Shown: positions 27,666 to 36,889, counted from the first letter of the stretch. The stretch is DNA of 64,000 nt from Flavipsychrobacter sp. (GCA_041392855.1 JAWKLD010000001.1:2094001-2158000); one strand, 5' to 3'. Notes: generated from the letters alone by a model not told the origin. Program-made: numbers and translations.

Positions 27666-29468
27666 CTATTTCACCTGTTGGATATCCACCAACTTTTTAT
27701 AAACACCCTCTTTTGCTAATAATTCACTATGTGTTCCTCTTTCTTTTATTTCACCTTTTTCAAGCACAATTATTTCATCTGCATTTTGAACAGTTGACAA
27801 TCTATGAGCTATAACAATGCTTGTTCTATTTTTCATTAAGCTATTGATTGCTTCTTGAACTATACGCTCACTTTCGGTATCTAATGAAGAAGTAGCCTCA
27901 TCCAAAATTAGTACAGGAGGGTTCTTCAAAACAGCACGTGCAATTGTAATACGTTGACGTTCTCCTCCACTAAGCTTAGCTCCTCTATCTCCTACTATTG
28001 TATTATACCCATCCTCCTTTTGAATGATAAACTTATGCGCATTTGCAATTCTAGCGGCTTCCTCAACTTGCTCCTGTGTAACTTGTCCAGCACCAAGTGT
28101 AATGTTATTATAAATGGTATCGTTAAACAATATAGGATCTTGCCCCACAATACCCATAAGTTTGCGAAGCTCGAACAACTTGCAATCTTTTATATCTATA
28201 CCATCAATTAAAACTGCACCTTTTTGAACATCATGAAAACGAGGCACTAGATCTGCAATAGTAGACTTACCTGCACCTGAAGCACCCACCAACGCAAGCA
28301 TTTTACCTTTACCTACTTTGAAATTTATATCACTCAGAATTTTCTTATCGCCGTAAGAGAAGTCAACATTTTTAAACTCTATTGCCTCTTTAAATTCAGT
28401 AACAGACTTAGGGCTACCAATTTCTTTAATGCTATTTTCTGCGTCTAATAAATGTTCTATACGTTCAATAGCAGCTGTACCTTTACGCACATTGTAGAAT
28501 GCTGAAGAAAGGTTTTTAAAAGGGTTTATTATTTGGGTAAACAATGCTATATAGTTTAAAAACCACTCCCCTTCAAAACCAGATGTATTACTTAATACTA
28601 ATCGCCCGCCATACCATAAAATAATACAAACCACTAATACCCCCATCGTTTCAGACATTGGAGACGCTAATTCCCTACGCGCTGCAATTTTATTACGTGT
28701 ACGAAACAATAGGTTATTCAACTTAGCAAAACGACTTAGCTGATGCTTCTCAGCATTGAAAGCTTTTACAACACGCATACCTGCAACAGTCTCGTCAATA
28801 ACACCTACCATTTCACTAACCTGCTCTTGCGCAAGGGTGGATGACTTCTTTAACGATTTACTAATACGTCCTATAATAAGCCCTGCAATTGGCAGAAAAA
28901 TAAACAAGAAGACAGTTAACTGAGGGCTGATCATTATCATAGTTGTCAAGAAGAAAATGATAGTCAATGGTTCTCTAATAAATACCTCTAGCACACTTAC
29001 TACAGAGTATTCCACCTCATTAATATCATTGGTCATTCTTGAAACCAAGTCTCCTTTACGCTCTTCAGTAAAAAAGCCTATTGGCAAAGACAATGTTTTG
29101 GTAAACATATCATTCCTCAAACGCCTAATAATAGAATTACGCAATGGGTTAAGGATGTACATAGATAGATAGAAGAATACATTCTTCAATAGAGTAAAAA
29201 CAACTGCAGCGATACATACATAAGCCAGCGCTGCCATTTTACCATCCGACTCCAGAATGCCGCTCATGATGTCGTTTATAAAACCTTTTATTCCGCCATC
29301 ACCTTTTACTATTTTTTCATCGCCTCCAAATATCACTTGCAATATTGGTGCAAGCATCGTAAACGATGCTAAAGAGAATAATACCGCTAATAAACTGGTA
29401 ATAAAATATGCTGTTATATGAGACTTATAACCTTTTAAGTAACGGAGTATTCTAGAAACTTTTTTCAT
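27666..29468 (-). CDS. ABC exporter, MsbA/lipid A-type half transporter
   Basis: The 600-residue protein has an N-terminal six-helix membrane domain with GDLVSRMTNDINEVE (about 140-154, coupling region) and a C-terminal ATPase: Walker A GASGAGKST, Q-loop GIVGQDPILF, signature LSGGERQR, Walker B VLILDEATSSLD and H-loop IVIAHRLS. The architecture matches MsbA-type exporters that move lipid-linked or amphipathic substrates. It starts 6 bp after cysS. MsbA function is likely but not certain, because Bacteroidota carry several such paralogues. Confidence 0.9.
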   Translation of the reverse strand: MKKVSRILRYLKGYKSHITAYFITSLLAVLFSLASFTMLAPILQVIFGGDEKIVKGDGGIKGFINDIMSGILESDGKMAALAYVCIAAVVFTLLKNVFFYLSMYILNPLRNSIIRRLRNDMFTKTLSLPIGFFTEERKGDLVSRMTNDINEVEYSVVSVLEVFIREPLTIIFFLTTMIMISPQLTVFLFIFLPIAGLIIGRISKSLKKSSTLAQEQVSEMVGVIDETVAGMRVVKAFNAEKHQLSRFAKLNNLLFRTRNKIAARRELASPMSETMGVLVVCIILWYGGRLVLSNTSGFEGEWFLNYIALFTQIINPFKNLSSAFYNVRKGTAAIERIEHLLDAENSIKEIGSPKSVTEFKEAIEFKNVDFSYGDKKILSDINFKVGKGKMLALVGASGAGKSTIADLVPRFHDVQKGAVLIDGIDIKDCKLFELRKLMGIVGQDPILFNDTIYNNITLGAGQVTQEQVEEAARIANAHKFIIQKEDGYNTIVGDRGAKLSGGERQRITIARAVLKNPPVLILDEATSSLDTESERIVQEAINSLMKNRTSIVIAHRLSTVQNADEIIVLEKGEIKERGTHSELLAKEGVYKKLVDIQQVK

Positions 29469-29474
29469 AAGATA

Positions 29475-30965
29475 CTATTCAATTGTATAGGACACACTGC
29501 CATCCTTCTCATCCTTTAGTAAAACTCCACTTTCTGCAAGCTTATCACGTATCAAATCAGATGTCGCAAAATCTTTTCTCTTACGTGCATCTGCCCTTAT
29601 CTCTACCAATAAAGACATCACCTTATCCAGCTTGTCGCTTTGTTCCTTTTGTAACGGTTGTAAGCCTAGTATATCTACTAAATACGTCTTAAACGTTCCG
29701 AGCAATAGCGTGTAAGTGCTACTACTCAAAGCATCTTTCTTTACTTGTCCTCCTTTTATACCGTTTATTACGGGAGCCATCTCAAACAAGTTTGCAAGCA
29801 CTTTAGCAGTATTAAAGTCGTCATTCATGAAGTCTTCACATTCATTACACCAATTGACTACTTTTTCATTGAGCTCTTTATCTGTTGCATCACCTTTATT
29901 AGCTTCTAGTTTTTGCAATACTTCATAAGCATCCCATAAACGGCGCAATGCCTTTTCTGATGCTTGTAATGCGCTATTGGAAAAATCAAGCGTACTACGA
30001 TAATGTGTTTGCAAAATATTAAAGCGAATAACCATTGGGTGATATGGCTGATCTAACACTTCATGGTCTCCTGAAAACATCTGAGATAAGGTTATAAAAT
30101 TATTATAACTCTTCCCCATCTTCTTCCCATTTATGGTGATCATGTTATTATGCATCCAATACTTAACAGGAGCACACCCATGAGCTATGGTAGATTGTGC
30201 GATTTCACTTTCATGATGAGGGAACTGCAGATCCATACCGCCACCATGTATATCAAATGTTTCGCCAAGATATTTACTACTCATTGCAGAACACTCAATA
30301 TGCCAACCTGGGAAGCCTTCACCCCAAGGACTCTTCCATCTCATAATATGCTCTTGTGGTGCTTTTTTCCACAAAGCAAAATCTACGCTGTTTCTCTTCT
30401 CTTCTTGCCCATCCAACTCTCGAGTATTTTCTAACAACTCGTCAATTTTTCTTCCTGACAACTTGCCATACGGATACGCTTCAGCATATTTCTTTACGTC
30501 AAAATACACTGAACCATTTTGCTCGTAAGCATACCCTTTACGAATTATATCTTCTATCATGTTTATTTGTTCAATAACATGACCTGTAGCTGTTGGCTCT
30601 ATATTGGGGTCTATATTATTGAACAGACGCATACCATAATGGAATAAATTAGTGTATTTATGCACTAACTCCATTGGTTCCATTTTTTCAATTTGTGCTT
30701 TCTGAGCAACCTTATCTACAGCTTCTCTACCTTCTTCTTCAAAATGACCAGCATCTGTAATATTTCTTACATACCTTACTTTATAACCTAAATGGGTAAG
30801 ATATCGATACACTACATCAAAAGTGATATATGGACGAGCATGACCTAAATGAGACTCCCCCGAAACTGTAGGACCACAAACATACAAACCAACATGGTTT
30901 GGTGTTATGGATTCGAATTTCTCCTTTTGTCTCGTATAAGAGTTGTATAAAAATAAGTCTGACAT
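29475..30965 (-). CDS. cysS: Cysteinyl-tRNA synthetase
   Basis: The 496-residue class I synthetase begins MSDLFLYNSYTRQKEKFE from the ATG at 30965. It has YVCGPTVSGESHLGHARPY with the HIGH-type HLGH and first zinc Cys, WHIECSAMS and FPHHESEIAQS supplying further zinc ligands, and the KMSKS-type GKKMGKSYNNF. A longer reading frame to 31076 exists, but those extra residues overlap the remnant of another gene in a different frame and are not cysS-like. This essential gene is now the first host gene beside the prophage end, with 126 bp to the likely junction. Confidence 0.96.
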   Translation of the reverse strand: MSDLFLYNSYTRQKEKFESITPNHVGLYVCGPTVSGESHLGHARPYITFDVVYRYLTHLGYKVRYVRNITDAGHFEEEGREAVDKVAQKAQIEKMEPMELVHKYTNLFHYGMRLFNNIDPNIEPTATGHVIEQINMIEDIIRKGYAYEQNGSVYFDVKKYAEAYPYGKLSGRKIDELLENTRELDGQEEKRNSVDFALWKKAPQEHIMRWKSPWGEGFPGWHIECSAMSSKYLGETFDIHGGGMDLQFPHHESEIAQSTIAHGCAPVKYWMHNNMITINGKKMGKSYNNFITLSQMFSGDHEVLDQPYHPMVIRFNILQTHYRSTLDFSNSALQASEKALRRLWDAYEVLQKLEANKGDATDKELNEKVVNWCNECEDFMNDDFNTAKVLANLFEMAPVINGIKGGQVKKDALSSSTYTLLLGTFKTYLVDILGLQPLQKEQSDKLDKVMSLLVEIRADARKRKDFATSDLIRDKLAESGVLLKDEKDGSVSYTIE

Positions 30966-30987
30966 ATTTATAAAATTAGTCTTCGGC

Positions 30988-31080
30988 TTAACCTTTAGAC
31001 TGTTCAAGAATTTTAAAATTAGCAATAATAGGGTTATGGTCTGACAATGTATAATCGGCAAAACGACTTGTAACAACTTT
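30988..31080 (-). pseudogene. 3' remnant of an endonuclease/exonuclease/phosphatase-family gene
   Basis: A minus-strand frame ending at TAA 30990-30988 reads KVVTSRFADYTLSDHNPIIA and then NFKILEQSKG. SDHNP with a following hydrophobic strand is the conserved C-terminal active-site motif (SDH) of the endonuclease/exonuclease/phosphatase fold. The frame is closed by a stop at 31083-31081, about where prophage sequence begins, so only about 30 codons remain. The rest would be expected on the far side of the prophage, outside this window. It ends 22 bp before cysS, suggesting an original operon. Confidence 0.6.
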
Positions 31081-31096
31081 TTAAGACGAAATGTAA

Positions 31097-31104
31097 CAAA
31101 AATA
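31097..31104 (-). promoter_or_regulatory. Outward-facing -7 element (TATTTTTG) toward cysS
   Basis: An exact TAnnTTTG match on the minus strand lies within the first bases of the presumed prophage end and points toward cysS, about 130 bp away. No convincing -33 element is visible. Confidence 0.35.
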
Positions 31105-31163
31105 TAGATTTTTTGTGCCCCTTGTTGTTGCTCCCTCTCTTTTTACTTCTCTTGCCTAAACAG

Positions 31164-31181
31164 TGCTTAATTAGTGTTTGA
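31164..31181 (+). repeat. Prophage 18-bp repeat element, copy A
   Basis: TGCTTAA-TTAG-TGTTTGA: two half-sites with an 11-bp period, downstream of the last phage gene. Confidence 0.7.
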
Positions 31182-31201
31182 GGGCTATTTAAAGCCCGTC
31201 C

Positions 31202-31582
31202 TTACATTATCACCCGCTTAGGGGTGTTAGGACTCAATATAGTTGTTTTATGGAACAGTGCGCCATTTATAGGCTTTGCTAGTGCCCTGATATTATAATG
31301 CACTCCCTCAGTATAGCTGAGCACCTCTACCATGTTGCCCTTAGCATCATAGCTTATTGGCTTATTCTCAGCAGTCAATGCCTGGAGCTTAGTGCTGAGC
31401 TCCTCCTCATCTTTTGCCTCAATAAGCCTAACCTCATTAGGGAGCTTACCCACCTCATCAATGATGATACCATTAGCATGATAGTAGCCCCCTTTATAGT
31501 CAGCCACGTTAAAGCCTGCCAATGCTAGGTCTGCAATCAGAGCCTCGATGCTCTCGGTGCATATGTAGTAATCTAGTTTCAT
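31202..31582 (-). CDS. Phage tail-fibre-associated protein, unknown
   Basis: The 126-residue protein is the last gene of the minus-strand structural block. It starts inside the end of the fibre gene (4-bp ATGA-type overlap), which suggests coupled translation and a role with the fibre, such as chaperone or distal subunit. I do not recognise its domain. Confidence 0.6.
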   Translation of the reverse strand: MKLDYYICTESIEALIADLALAGFNVADYKGGYYHANGIIIDEVGKLPNEVRLIEAKDEEELSTKLQALTAENKPISYDAKGNMVEVLSYTEGVHYNIRALAKPINGALFHKTTILSPNTPKRVIM

Positions 31583-32928
31583 GTGGTTAACGTTTGTAGT
31601 ATACTGTTTTTTACCAATCTGTTATACAGTGCTATATGAAACACACAAACACGGTCATTAGTAGGTAGTATTCTAAGGCGCTCTACTACCATTGGTGCAG
31701 TATTCTCACTAAGCTCCTCCGTTACTGCTCCTGCTGTCACAACCACACCTTTCTCGTTATATTCCCACTTATAACCTGCCTTATCATTGGTAGCCACTGG
31801 TAATATCTCCTCAAACATACCCACTATAGACATACCTGCTTTTGATATGCGAAATATATCATCATTGCCATCATCCAAATGCACATCGTAATCGGGAGAC
31901 AATACAGCACTCATAAACAAAGTGCCCTTATTGTCAGCAAACGCCCCCTGTGCCTGCAAGGCTGTAAATAGGAGCTCATCAGCAGGCTGTGTGACTTGGA
32001 TACCATATGTAGGCTTGTAGCTCGTAAGTCTGCCAATTTCAAACTGGAAACAACTTACCAAGACAGATGTACCAACAGGCTGATTAGTAGAGTAAGAGCC
32101 AGTGCCTGCATATATCTGTCCGATATAAGACATATTGTAAATTTCAAACGTAAGATGCAGCCTATACCAACCATCTGTCAACTCCTGATAGCCTACCTCC
32201 TCATTGCGTAGCACATCAAACTGACCGCCACCATATACTGCTGTTATCTCTTTAGTATCAAAATTGAAATTCAAATCAATGCCAATAAATACATTAGCAC
32301 TATCTGATTGCCTAGTGCCTAGCACAATGGCATAGAGACCTACCTTGTTACTATCTCCATCTATTTTTTTAACCATGAGAGATATGGTACGATAGCCAAC
32401 ACCATGCCCGGTGTCTCTAATGTAGGCATAAGCAGCGCCTCCAAAAGAGCGTGTGAATTTTAGCACAGTAGCATCAGCATATGGAGCAGAGGTAGCTACC
32501 ACCTCTCTATTAGCTTGCCCAATGTTTAAATTATCAAAGGCAACAGTATTCTCAACTAAATTGGTAGACTGTCGCTCGAGCAACAAATAAGACTTATTGT
32601 TGGCTAGGTCATACTCTATACGTGGCACGTTGGGCTGTGTCAATACTACTTGCCCCAAAGCATTAACACGTGTTGCTGTACCTGGTCTGGATAACGTGGC
32701 TTTGTAGTACGGCGAAAACTTTTGGAAACAATACAATGTATCAGATTTGTACGCACCAGGCACAAGCAATATATTAGCGTCCAACACATCATCAGGCAAT
32801 TGGTGATACATTGCCAATGCTGTTTCCACAATACCTCCATCATTGGCAACATTTGCCAAAAAACGCTCATAATTTGAGGCATCGGGCTTTTTGGTTATAT
32901 ATGGAGGTAGTCCTACAATACTCATCAC
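31579..32928 (-). CDS. Phage spike/tail-fibre protein
   Basis: The 449-residue protein has a central region (about 95-300) reading YLLLERQSTNLVENT, VKKIDGDSNKVGLYA and FEIGRLTSYKP. This matches the beta-sandwich seen in phage head-spike/fibre domain proteins, with a lectin-like sequence of strands. Such proteins bind host surface structures. It is near the prophage end, where Mu-like phages keep their fibre genes. The receptor cannot be inferred. Confidence 0.65.
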   Translation of the reverse strand: MMSIVGLPPYITKKPDASNYERFLANVANDGGIVETALAMYHQLPDDVLDANILLVPGAYKSDTLYCFQKFSPYYKATLSRPGTATRVNALGQVVLTQPNVPRIEYDLANNKSYLLLERQSTNLVENTVAFDNLNIGQANREVVATSAPYADATVLKFTRSFGGAAYAYIRDTGHGVGYRTISLMVKKIDGDSNKVGLYAIVLGTRQSDSANVFIGIDLNFNFDTKEITAVYGGGQFDVLRNEEVGYQELTDGWYRLHLTFEIYNMSYIGQIYAGTGSYSTNQPVGTSVLVSCFQFEIGRLTSYKPTYGIQVTQPADELLFTALQAQGAFADNKGTLFMSAVLSPDYDVHLDDGNDDIFRISKAGMSIVGMFEEILPVATNDKAGYKWEYNEKGVVVTAGAVTEELSENTAPMVVERLRILPTNDRVCVFHIALYNRLVKNSILQTLTT

Positions 32929-32936
32929 AAAATGGT

Positions 32937-33815
32937 TTATCCTAAATAATAAGAGGTGCTAATCTCAATGTTGTAGCTAGTTGCTGAGGCTGTTTTAATA
33001 GGTGCAATGTTAAAGCTGCCTGAGGCATCCACCTCTGCATAAATGTTTTTTAGCAGCCCCATTGCATTGTTAAATGGTGCTACATAACCCGCATGGTAAC
33101 GTAGCAAACAATTAAAAGAGTGTCTACGTGCAGGCGTATATGCTCCGCTTGCCCCTAATGAGCTTGCCACCTGTAATACTATTGCGGGCTCTGTTAAAGA
33201 CGTTGCACCGTTTACTGTCAACGTGCCTCTCATATGCACCATATTGGTGAGCAAGTTTTTGACCAGGTACAAATTGCCCGTAAATCTAGAATGACTAATA
33301 GCAATAGTCTCCTCATTAGTTACACTTGCTGCTGATAGCTTGTTCATGTACAGCTCCTCTGCTCGTTTTAGGTTTACACCATCAAATGCAAAATCTCCAG
33401 CTTGTACTGTTCCAACTGGTAAATTGGAACTGATTGTATTAAGCGTAAAAAGGTATATCGTTCTGTTTACATGAACATCATGGCTGTTGCCGTCTCCATG
33501 TGATACAGGATTATCCGCATGGGCTGTCTCAACTATTCGAGCATAAACACCTGCAATAAAATCATCACCATCTGCACCGCCTGCTGCAACATGGCACACC
33601 TCATCACCTGTGAAGAGCCAACCCTCAGTCCAATTAACTATAGAGCCTGAAACAGAGAACTCCACACCACTCAACACAAAATGAGTGTTAGTTGTTGGGT
33701 CATCCGAATAGCTCAGCCCCAAAGCTGTGGCAATATCAACAGCCTGTTTTTGTAAATAATCAAAGTCGTTTACACTCCTCTGTTTGCCTCCTGTAAATAG
33801 ATTTATTTTGTGCAT
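32937..33815 (-). CDS. Phage tail protein, probable fibre or fibre-connector
   Basis: The 292-residue protein begins MHKINLFTGGKQRSVNDFDYLQKQ and has beta-rich sequence with a central FAFDGVNLKRAEELYMNK. It lies between the baseplate genes and the spike gene and overlaps the preceding gene by 1 bp. Position favours a fibre base or connector; no family is recognised. Confidence 0.55.
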   Translation of the reverse strand: MHKINLFTGGKQRSVNDFDYLQKQAVDIATALGLSYSDDPTTNTHFVLSGVEFSVSGSIVNWTEGWLFTGDEVCHVAAGGADGDDFIAGVYARIVETAHADNPVSHGDGNSHDVHVNRTIYLFTLNTISSNLPVGTVQAGDFAFDGVNLKRAEELYMNKLSAASVTNEETIAISHSRFTGNLYLVKNLLTNMVHMRGTLTVNGATSLTEPAIVLQVASSLGASGAYTPARRHSFNCLLRYHAGYVAPFNNAMGLLKNIYAEVDASGSFNIAPIKTASATSYNIEISTSYYLG

Positions 33816-34315
33816 TATGTAAGGTTTTTAAATACAATATTAAATAGCATACCTGCTGCTCTATACCTGTTTAAGAAACTTCTTATATCCTGCTCTTTAG
33901 CAGTGTACGCCTCAGGAACATATGCGATATAGTCATACTCTTGCTCAAACTCATTCAAAAAGTAATCGTAAGTTTTAGGCGCAGTTTCATCTAAAAAATA
34001 TTCATACTCAGACAGGTGATGCTCTGATAAATTAGTGTCAAATGTTCTCTCTTTGTCATCATAGGTAGTTTTGATGTAGACTTTAAAACCGCCAACCTCA
34101 GGGTATAAAGTTCTTAGCTTTGCCTGTATACTGCCAACTGTAATATTTACATCAAGAGTAGACAATAAGTTGGTGCGAAATGTGAGAAAAGAACCCCACA
34201 ACGTACTTACAGGCTTTAGCAACGTTATCAGGAATTTTATAATAAAAGGTATGCGCAACACAGCAGGCAATACCCGTCTTATTTTCTTCTCTATATCTAT
34301 TTGTGTATAATTCAT
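33815..34315 (-). CDS. Baseplate/tail protein in the Mu gp48 position
   Basis: The 166-residue protein follows the baseplate J-like gene with a 1-bp overlap and precedes the fibres. That is the place of Mu gp48 / P2 gpI, which join the baseplate to fibres. It starts MNYTQIDIEKKIRRVLPAVL and has a C-terminal FLNRYRAAGMLFNIVF similar in layout to tail protein I ends. The assignment is by position and shape. Confidence 0.5.
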   Translation of the reverse strand: MNYTQIDIEKKIRRVLPAVLRIPFIIKFLITLLKPVSTLWGSFLTFRTNLLSTLDVNITVGSIQAKLRTLYPEVGGFKVYIKTTYDDKERTFDTNLSEHHLSEYEYFLDETAPKTYDYFLNEFEQEYDYIAYVPEAYTAKEQDIRSFLNRYRAAGMLFNIVFKNLT

Positions 34316-35055
34316 TATTGGTACATTGATAAGGTGATTAAATCATTGCCACCGCTTTGCCCTACAGCAAAATATCCTGCATCTGCATCTACACTATTGT
34401 TAGTAATAAGTACATAGCCTAACCCTCTATTTACTTTAAGCTCTGTGATAAACACATCCTCCACACCGTCTACCTTTAGCAGTTCCTGCTCCACTAATGT
34501 TTTAGATAGTTCTACATCGTAAAGAGTGCTTAAATAGTCTTTAAGTGCTGTTTGCACAGCCGTCTCTACTGTTGCTTGGTCTCCAGTAAAGCGCACTGAT
34601 ATTTTAAAGTCGCACAGGTCAGCCGTTTGGCTCAGCACTATTAAGTCAGTACCTGCCACTTTGCTATCTGTTTTGAACTCGTTGCGCAACCCTTCCAACT
34701 CTGCATCTGTTAAGTGCACAATTGTACCACTGCCTCCATTTTTAGCCGTCTTTACAATTACTACCTTTCGCCCTTCTCTTACTGATACTCTACTCACTAT
34801 TGCACCGCCACCATATGCTAGTGCCTTACCTCTATAGTAGGGCACTGTTCCGTACTTTTGCTGCTCACCTATTTCTATTAGGTCAGCCTTAAAGGCATCC
34901 CATAGCTCCTCCATGCTACGAATACCTTTTGCAACCACACTTATCAACTTTCTCCAAATACCTGTACCACTAGGTGTGTCTAATACATCCAACTCTGAGT
35001 GTGTTGCCTTCTCGTTGAGCATTTCCTGCTCTATATCTACAAGCTCTCTTGCCAT
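34315..35055 (-). CDS. Baseplate J-like protein (Mu gp47 type)
   Basis: The 246-residue protein has an N-terminal helical segment (VVAKGIRSMEELWDAFKADL) and a central KVVIVKTAKNGGSGTIVHL. A later part (VETAVQTALKDYLSTL, EQELLKVDGVEDVFI, NRGLGYVLITN) follows the wedge-protein pattern of baseplate J proteins. These build the baseplate rim in contractile tails. It overlaps its downstream neighbour by 1 bp and is 2 bp from the gp46-like gene. It is shorter than P2 gpJ. Confidence 0.65.
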   Translation of the reverse strand: MARELVDIEQEMLNEKATHSELDVLDTPSGTGIWRKLISVVAKGIRSMEELWDAFKADLIEIGEQQKYGTVPYYRGKALAYGGGAIVSRVSVREGRKVVIVKTAKNGGSGTIVHLTDAELEGLRNEFKTDSKVAGTDLIVLSQTADLCDFKISVRFTGDQATVETAVQTALKDYLSTLYDVELSKTLVEQELLKVDGVEDVFITELKVNRGLGYVLITNNSVDADAGYFAVGQSGGNDLITLSMYQ

Positions 35056-35057
35056 GA

Positions 35058-35366
35058 TTATTGTTGGTTTATTCTTTCTGCATTTATTCGTATATCGCTA
35101 AGGCTATTCACCTGCACTTGCAATGGCTTATAGCCGTCTAATATCAATTGCAACTCTATCTCTGTTGCAAGTTTTTCTAAAGACAGCCCTTGATTGTTTC
35201 CATTCACCCATCTACTAATGCCCACACCCAAAAGAGGGGCATTTTTCCAATCACCTTTGCTGCTTTTTAGTATATGCTCAATATGTACCAGTTCACTATC
35301 AGAGACCACAAAATCACCGTTGCGAACAGTCAGCGTGCCATCTTTCAACTCTAAGTCTTTAGCCAT
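35058..35366 (-). CDS. Baseplate wedge protein, gp25/gpW-like (Mu gp46 type)
   Basis: The 102-residue protein reads GDFVVSDSELVHIEHILKSS, GDWKNAPLLGVGI and LATEIELQLILDGYKPLQV. This is the pattern of T4 gp25 / P2 gpW wedge proteins, with a glycine-containing loop and a following helix. It overlaps the upstream gpV-like gene by 8 bp and lies before the J-like gene, the conserved V-W-J order of contractile baseplates. Confidence 0.75.
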   Translation of the reverse strand: MAKDLELKDGTLTVRNGDFVVSDSELVHIEHILKSSKGDWKNAPLLGVGISRWVNGNNQGLSLEKLATEIELQLILDGYKPLQVQVNSLSDIRINAERINQQ

Positions 35367-35919
35367 GCTTTACCTCCTCGTTTAGTATGTTTTGAAATGT
35401 TGGTAACTGCTTGCCTGCTATTGCCAACTTTAGTGCAGCCTGTAGTGCTGAGGGAGCATTGGCAGGCTGAGTGATAGGCATACCGTTTATTGTCATCATT
35501 ATTGCTTGGATGATACTGGTATACTTTTTCAACTCTGCTTTGAGCTCATCATCTTTTATCAAGCTGTATTTATCGCCATTTATCTCTATAGCACTGCCTT
35601 TCATCTTTATATACTTACCCTTATCTATCTCCAACCACACCTCCTCTATATCGCTATAAGAGCATACATACGCAGCAGCAGCATTGTCTCCTATCATGCC
35701 CACAATTACCTCGCTATCCTTTTTAGGAATGTGAATAGCTCCTTTTGTACTGCCAGTTATCGCAGCTCTTAAACGTACACCCATGAATGGGGCATCACCG
35801 TTTAAGGGCTCACAATCACACGTAAGCTTTTTACTATCCACTCTAGTCACTTTGCAAACTGTTGTTTGCACATCACGCAGCATATCTGCCATTCTCATTA
35901 TTGTATCTCCTGCCCCCAT
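35359..35919 (-). CDS. Baseplate spike protein, gpV/Mu gp45-like
   Basis: The 186-residue protein has an N-terminal OB-like part (QTTVCKVTRVDSKKLTCDCE), then IHIPKKDSEVIVGMIGDN and a short beta-helix stretch (GKYIKMKGSAIEINGDKYSL). This layout matches gpV/gp45 spike proteins that pierce the outer membrane. The C-terminal helical tail differs from P2 gpV. The order D-V-W-J is conserved here. Confidence 0.72.
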   Translation of the reverse strand: MGAGDTIMRMADMLRDVQTTVCKVTRVDSKKLTCDCEPLNGDAPFMGVRLRAAITGSTKGAIHIPKKDSEVIVGMIGDNAAAAYVCSYSDIEEVWLEIDKGKYIKMKGSAIEINGDKYSLIKDDELKAELKKYTSIIQAIMMTINGMPITQPANAPSALQAALKLAIAGKQLPTFQNILNEEVKHG

Positions 35920-35920
35920 A

Positions 35921-36889
35921 TCAATCTGCTTTTGCTCCTAGTTCTGTAATTCTATAATAGCCGTTACCATAAAGCACCGTTACTTTATCAGCAAAGTATT
36001 TTCCTGTGCGCTCAGGGTATTCATAATCTTCTAACTGTACAGTATAGCCATGCTCTACATACGGAAAACCTAAAGACTTAAAAGCGCCCCTATAGCCTGC
36101 ATATTTCAACCTTGCCAACTCTGCCTCTCCGCGCCTCCTGAGCTCTGCCTTATCAGATATGTTGTAGAAGTGCAAATTGCGTTGCTCTCCATCAGGGTCT
36201 CCAACCTCTACAAACACCACTTTATTATCAGCCAACAAGCTAGACACACGAATTTTTACATTTACCTCATCTACACTTTTAAACTCCAAGTTGTTGTCTA
36301 GTATGCTTTTTTGAAAGTGGAACTTAGCCAGGTAGTTTTTATCTCCTGCCCATGCTAGAGGGTAAGCAAAACCAACACACAACATACTACCTCTGAAATA
36401 GCTATATATACCGTACTTAGTTCTGAGCTCATGCAATATCATGGCAGGTGTTTTTTTGCTAAAACGCACATCACCAATAGAGGCATCAATAACATCAGTA
36501 GGAATGCCAGGGGGCACAATATCTTTTATCAGCTTAGACAGCTTTGCATTGCTGTAGGCAACTGTTTTTTGTCCACGCTTTAGTTGTCGCATACCATCCT
36601 CACAATAAACAAAGGCAGGGTTAGTACTGCCTATATTCACTATCTCACCAGTAAACTCCTCAGCAAACTCTAAGTTAAAACCTAACTTAATAACCACTTT
36701 ATTGCCAGGCTGTATGAGCTCATCAATTCGCTCACCTTTTAAGCCTTTGATGTTGCGAGGCAGAAAAAACGAGGCAGTACTAGTAAGCTCTCTCCAGGTG
36801 CGGATTATTTCCAAATCTTGCACCACGTCAAAGTACAGTATCTTACCTGCATTATTTTGTATTCTTATATCGCAACAAGGGTTAAGCAT
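35921..36889 (-). CDS. Tail hub protein, late control D / Mu gp44-like
   Basis: The 322-residue protein has strand-rich sequence with VVIKLGFNLEFAEEFTGEIV, RGQKTVAYSNAKLSKLIKDI (an AP-type sugar-phage hub motif region), AMILHELRTKYGIYSYFRG and LEDYEYPERTGKYFADKV. This is the layout of gpD/gp44 hub proteins, which link the tube to the spike. It overlaps the LysM-like gene by 8 bp and precedes the gpV gene by 1 bp. Confidence 0.75.
   Translation of the reverse strand: MLNPCCDIRIQNNAGKILYFDVVQDLEIIRTWRELTSTASFFLPRNIKGLKGERIDELIQPGNKVVIKLGFNLEFAEEFTGEIVNIGSTNPAFVYCEDGMRQLKRGQKTVAYSNAKLSKLIKDIVPPGIPTDVIDASIGDVRFSKKTPAMILHELRTKYGIYSYFRGSMLCVGFAYPLAWAGDKNYLAKFHFQKSILDNNLEFKSVDEVNVKIRVSSLLADNKVVFVEVGDPDGEQRNLHFYNISDKAELRRRGEAELARLKYAGYRGAFKSLGFPYVEHGYTVQLEDYEYPERTGKYFADKVTVLYGNGYYRITELGAKAD

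Larger units (their letters stand above)
31092..31201. other. Putative prophage right end (attR side)
   Basis: Mu-type elements begin with 5'-TG. The first TG after the host gene remnant is at 31092 (TGTAACAAAAATATAG), preceded by CGAAA as a possible 5-bp target copy. A pyrimidine-rich stretch (about 31115-31156), one copy of the 11-bp-spaced repeat element (31164-31181) and the short palindrome GGGCTATTTAAAGCCC (31182-31197) lie before the last phage gene. The exact border cannot be fixed without the other end. Confidence 0.4.

Noticed and set aside
30966..31076. N-terminal extension of cysS to 31076
   Set aside because: The added residues are not synthetase-like, and another frame of the same DNA encodes the conserved end of an EEP-family protein; MSDLFLYNS at 30965 is the normal start.
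31182..31197. Terminator at GGGCTATTTAAAGCCC
   Set aside because: The stem is only 5 bp and no T run follows on the transcribed strand.
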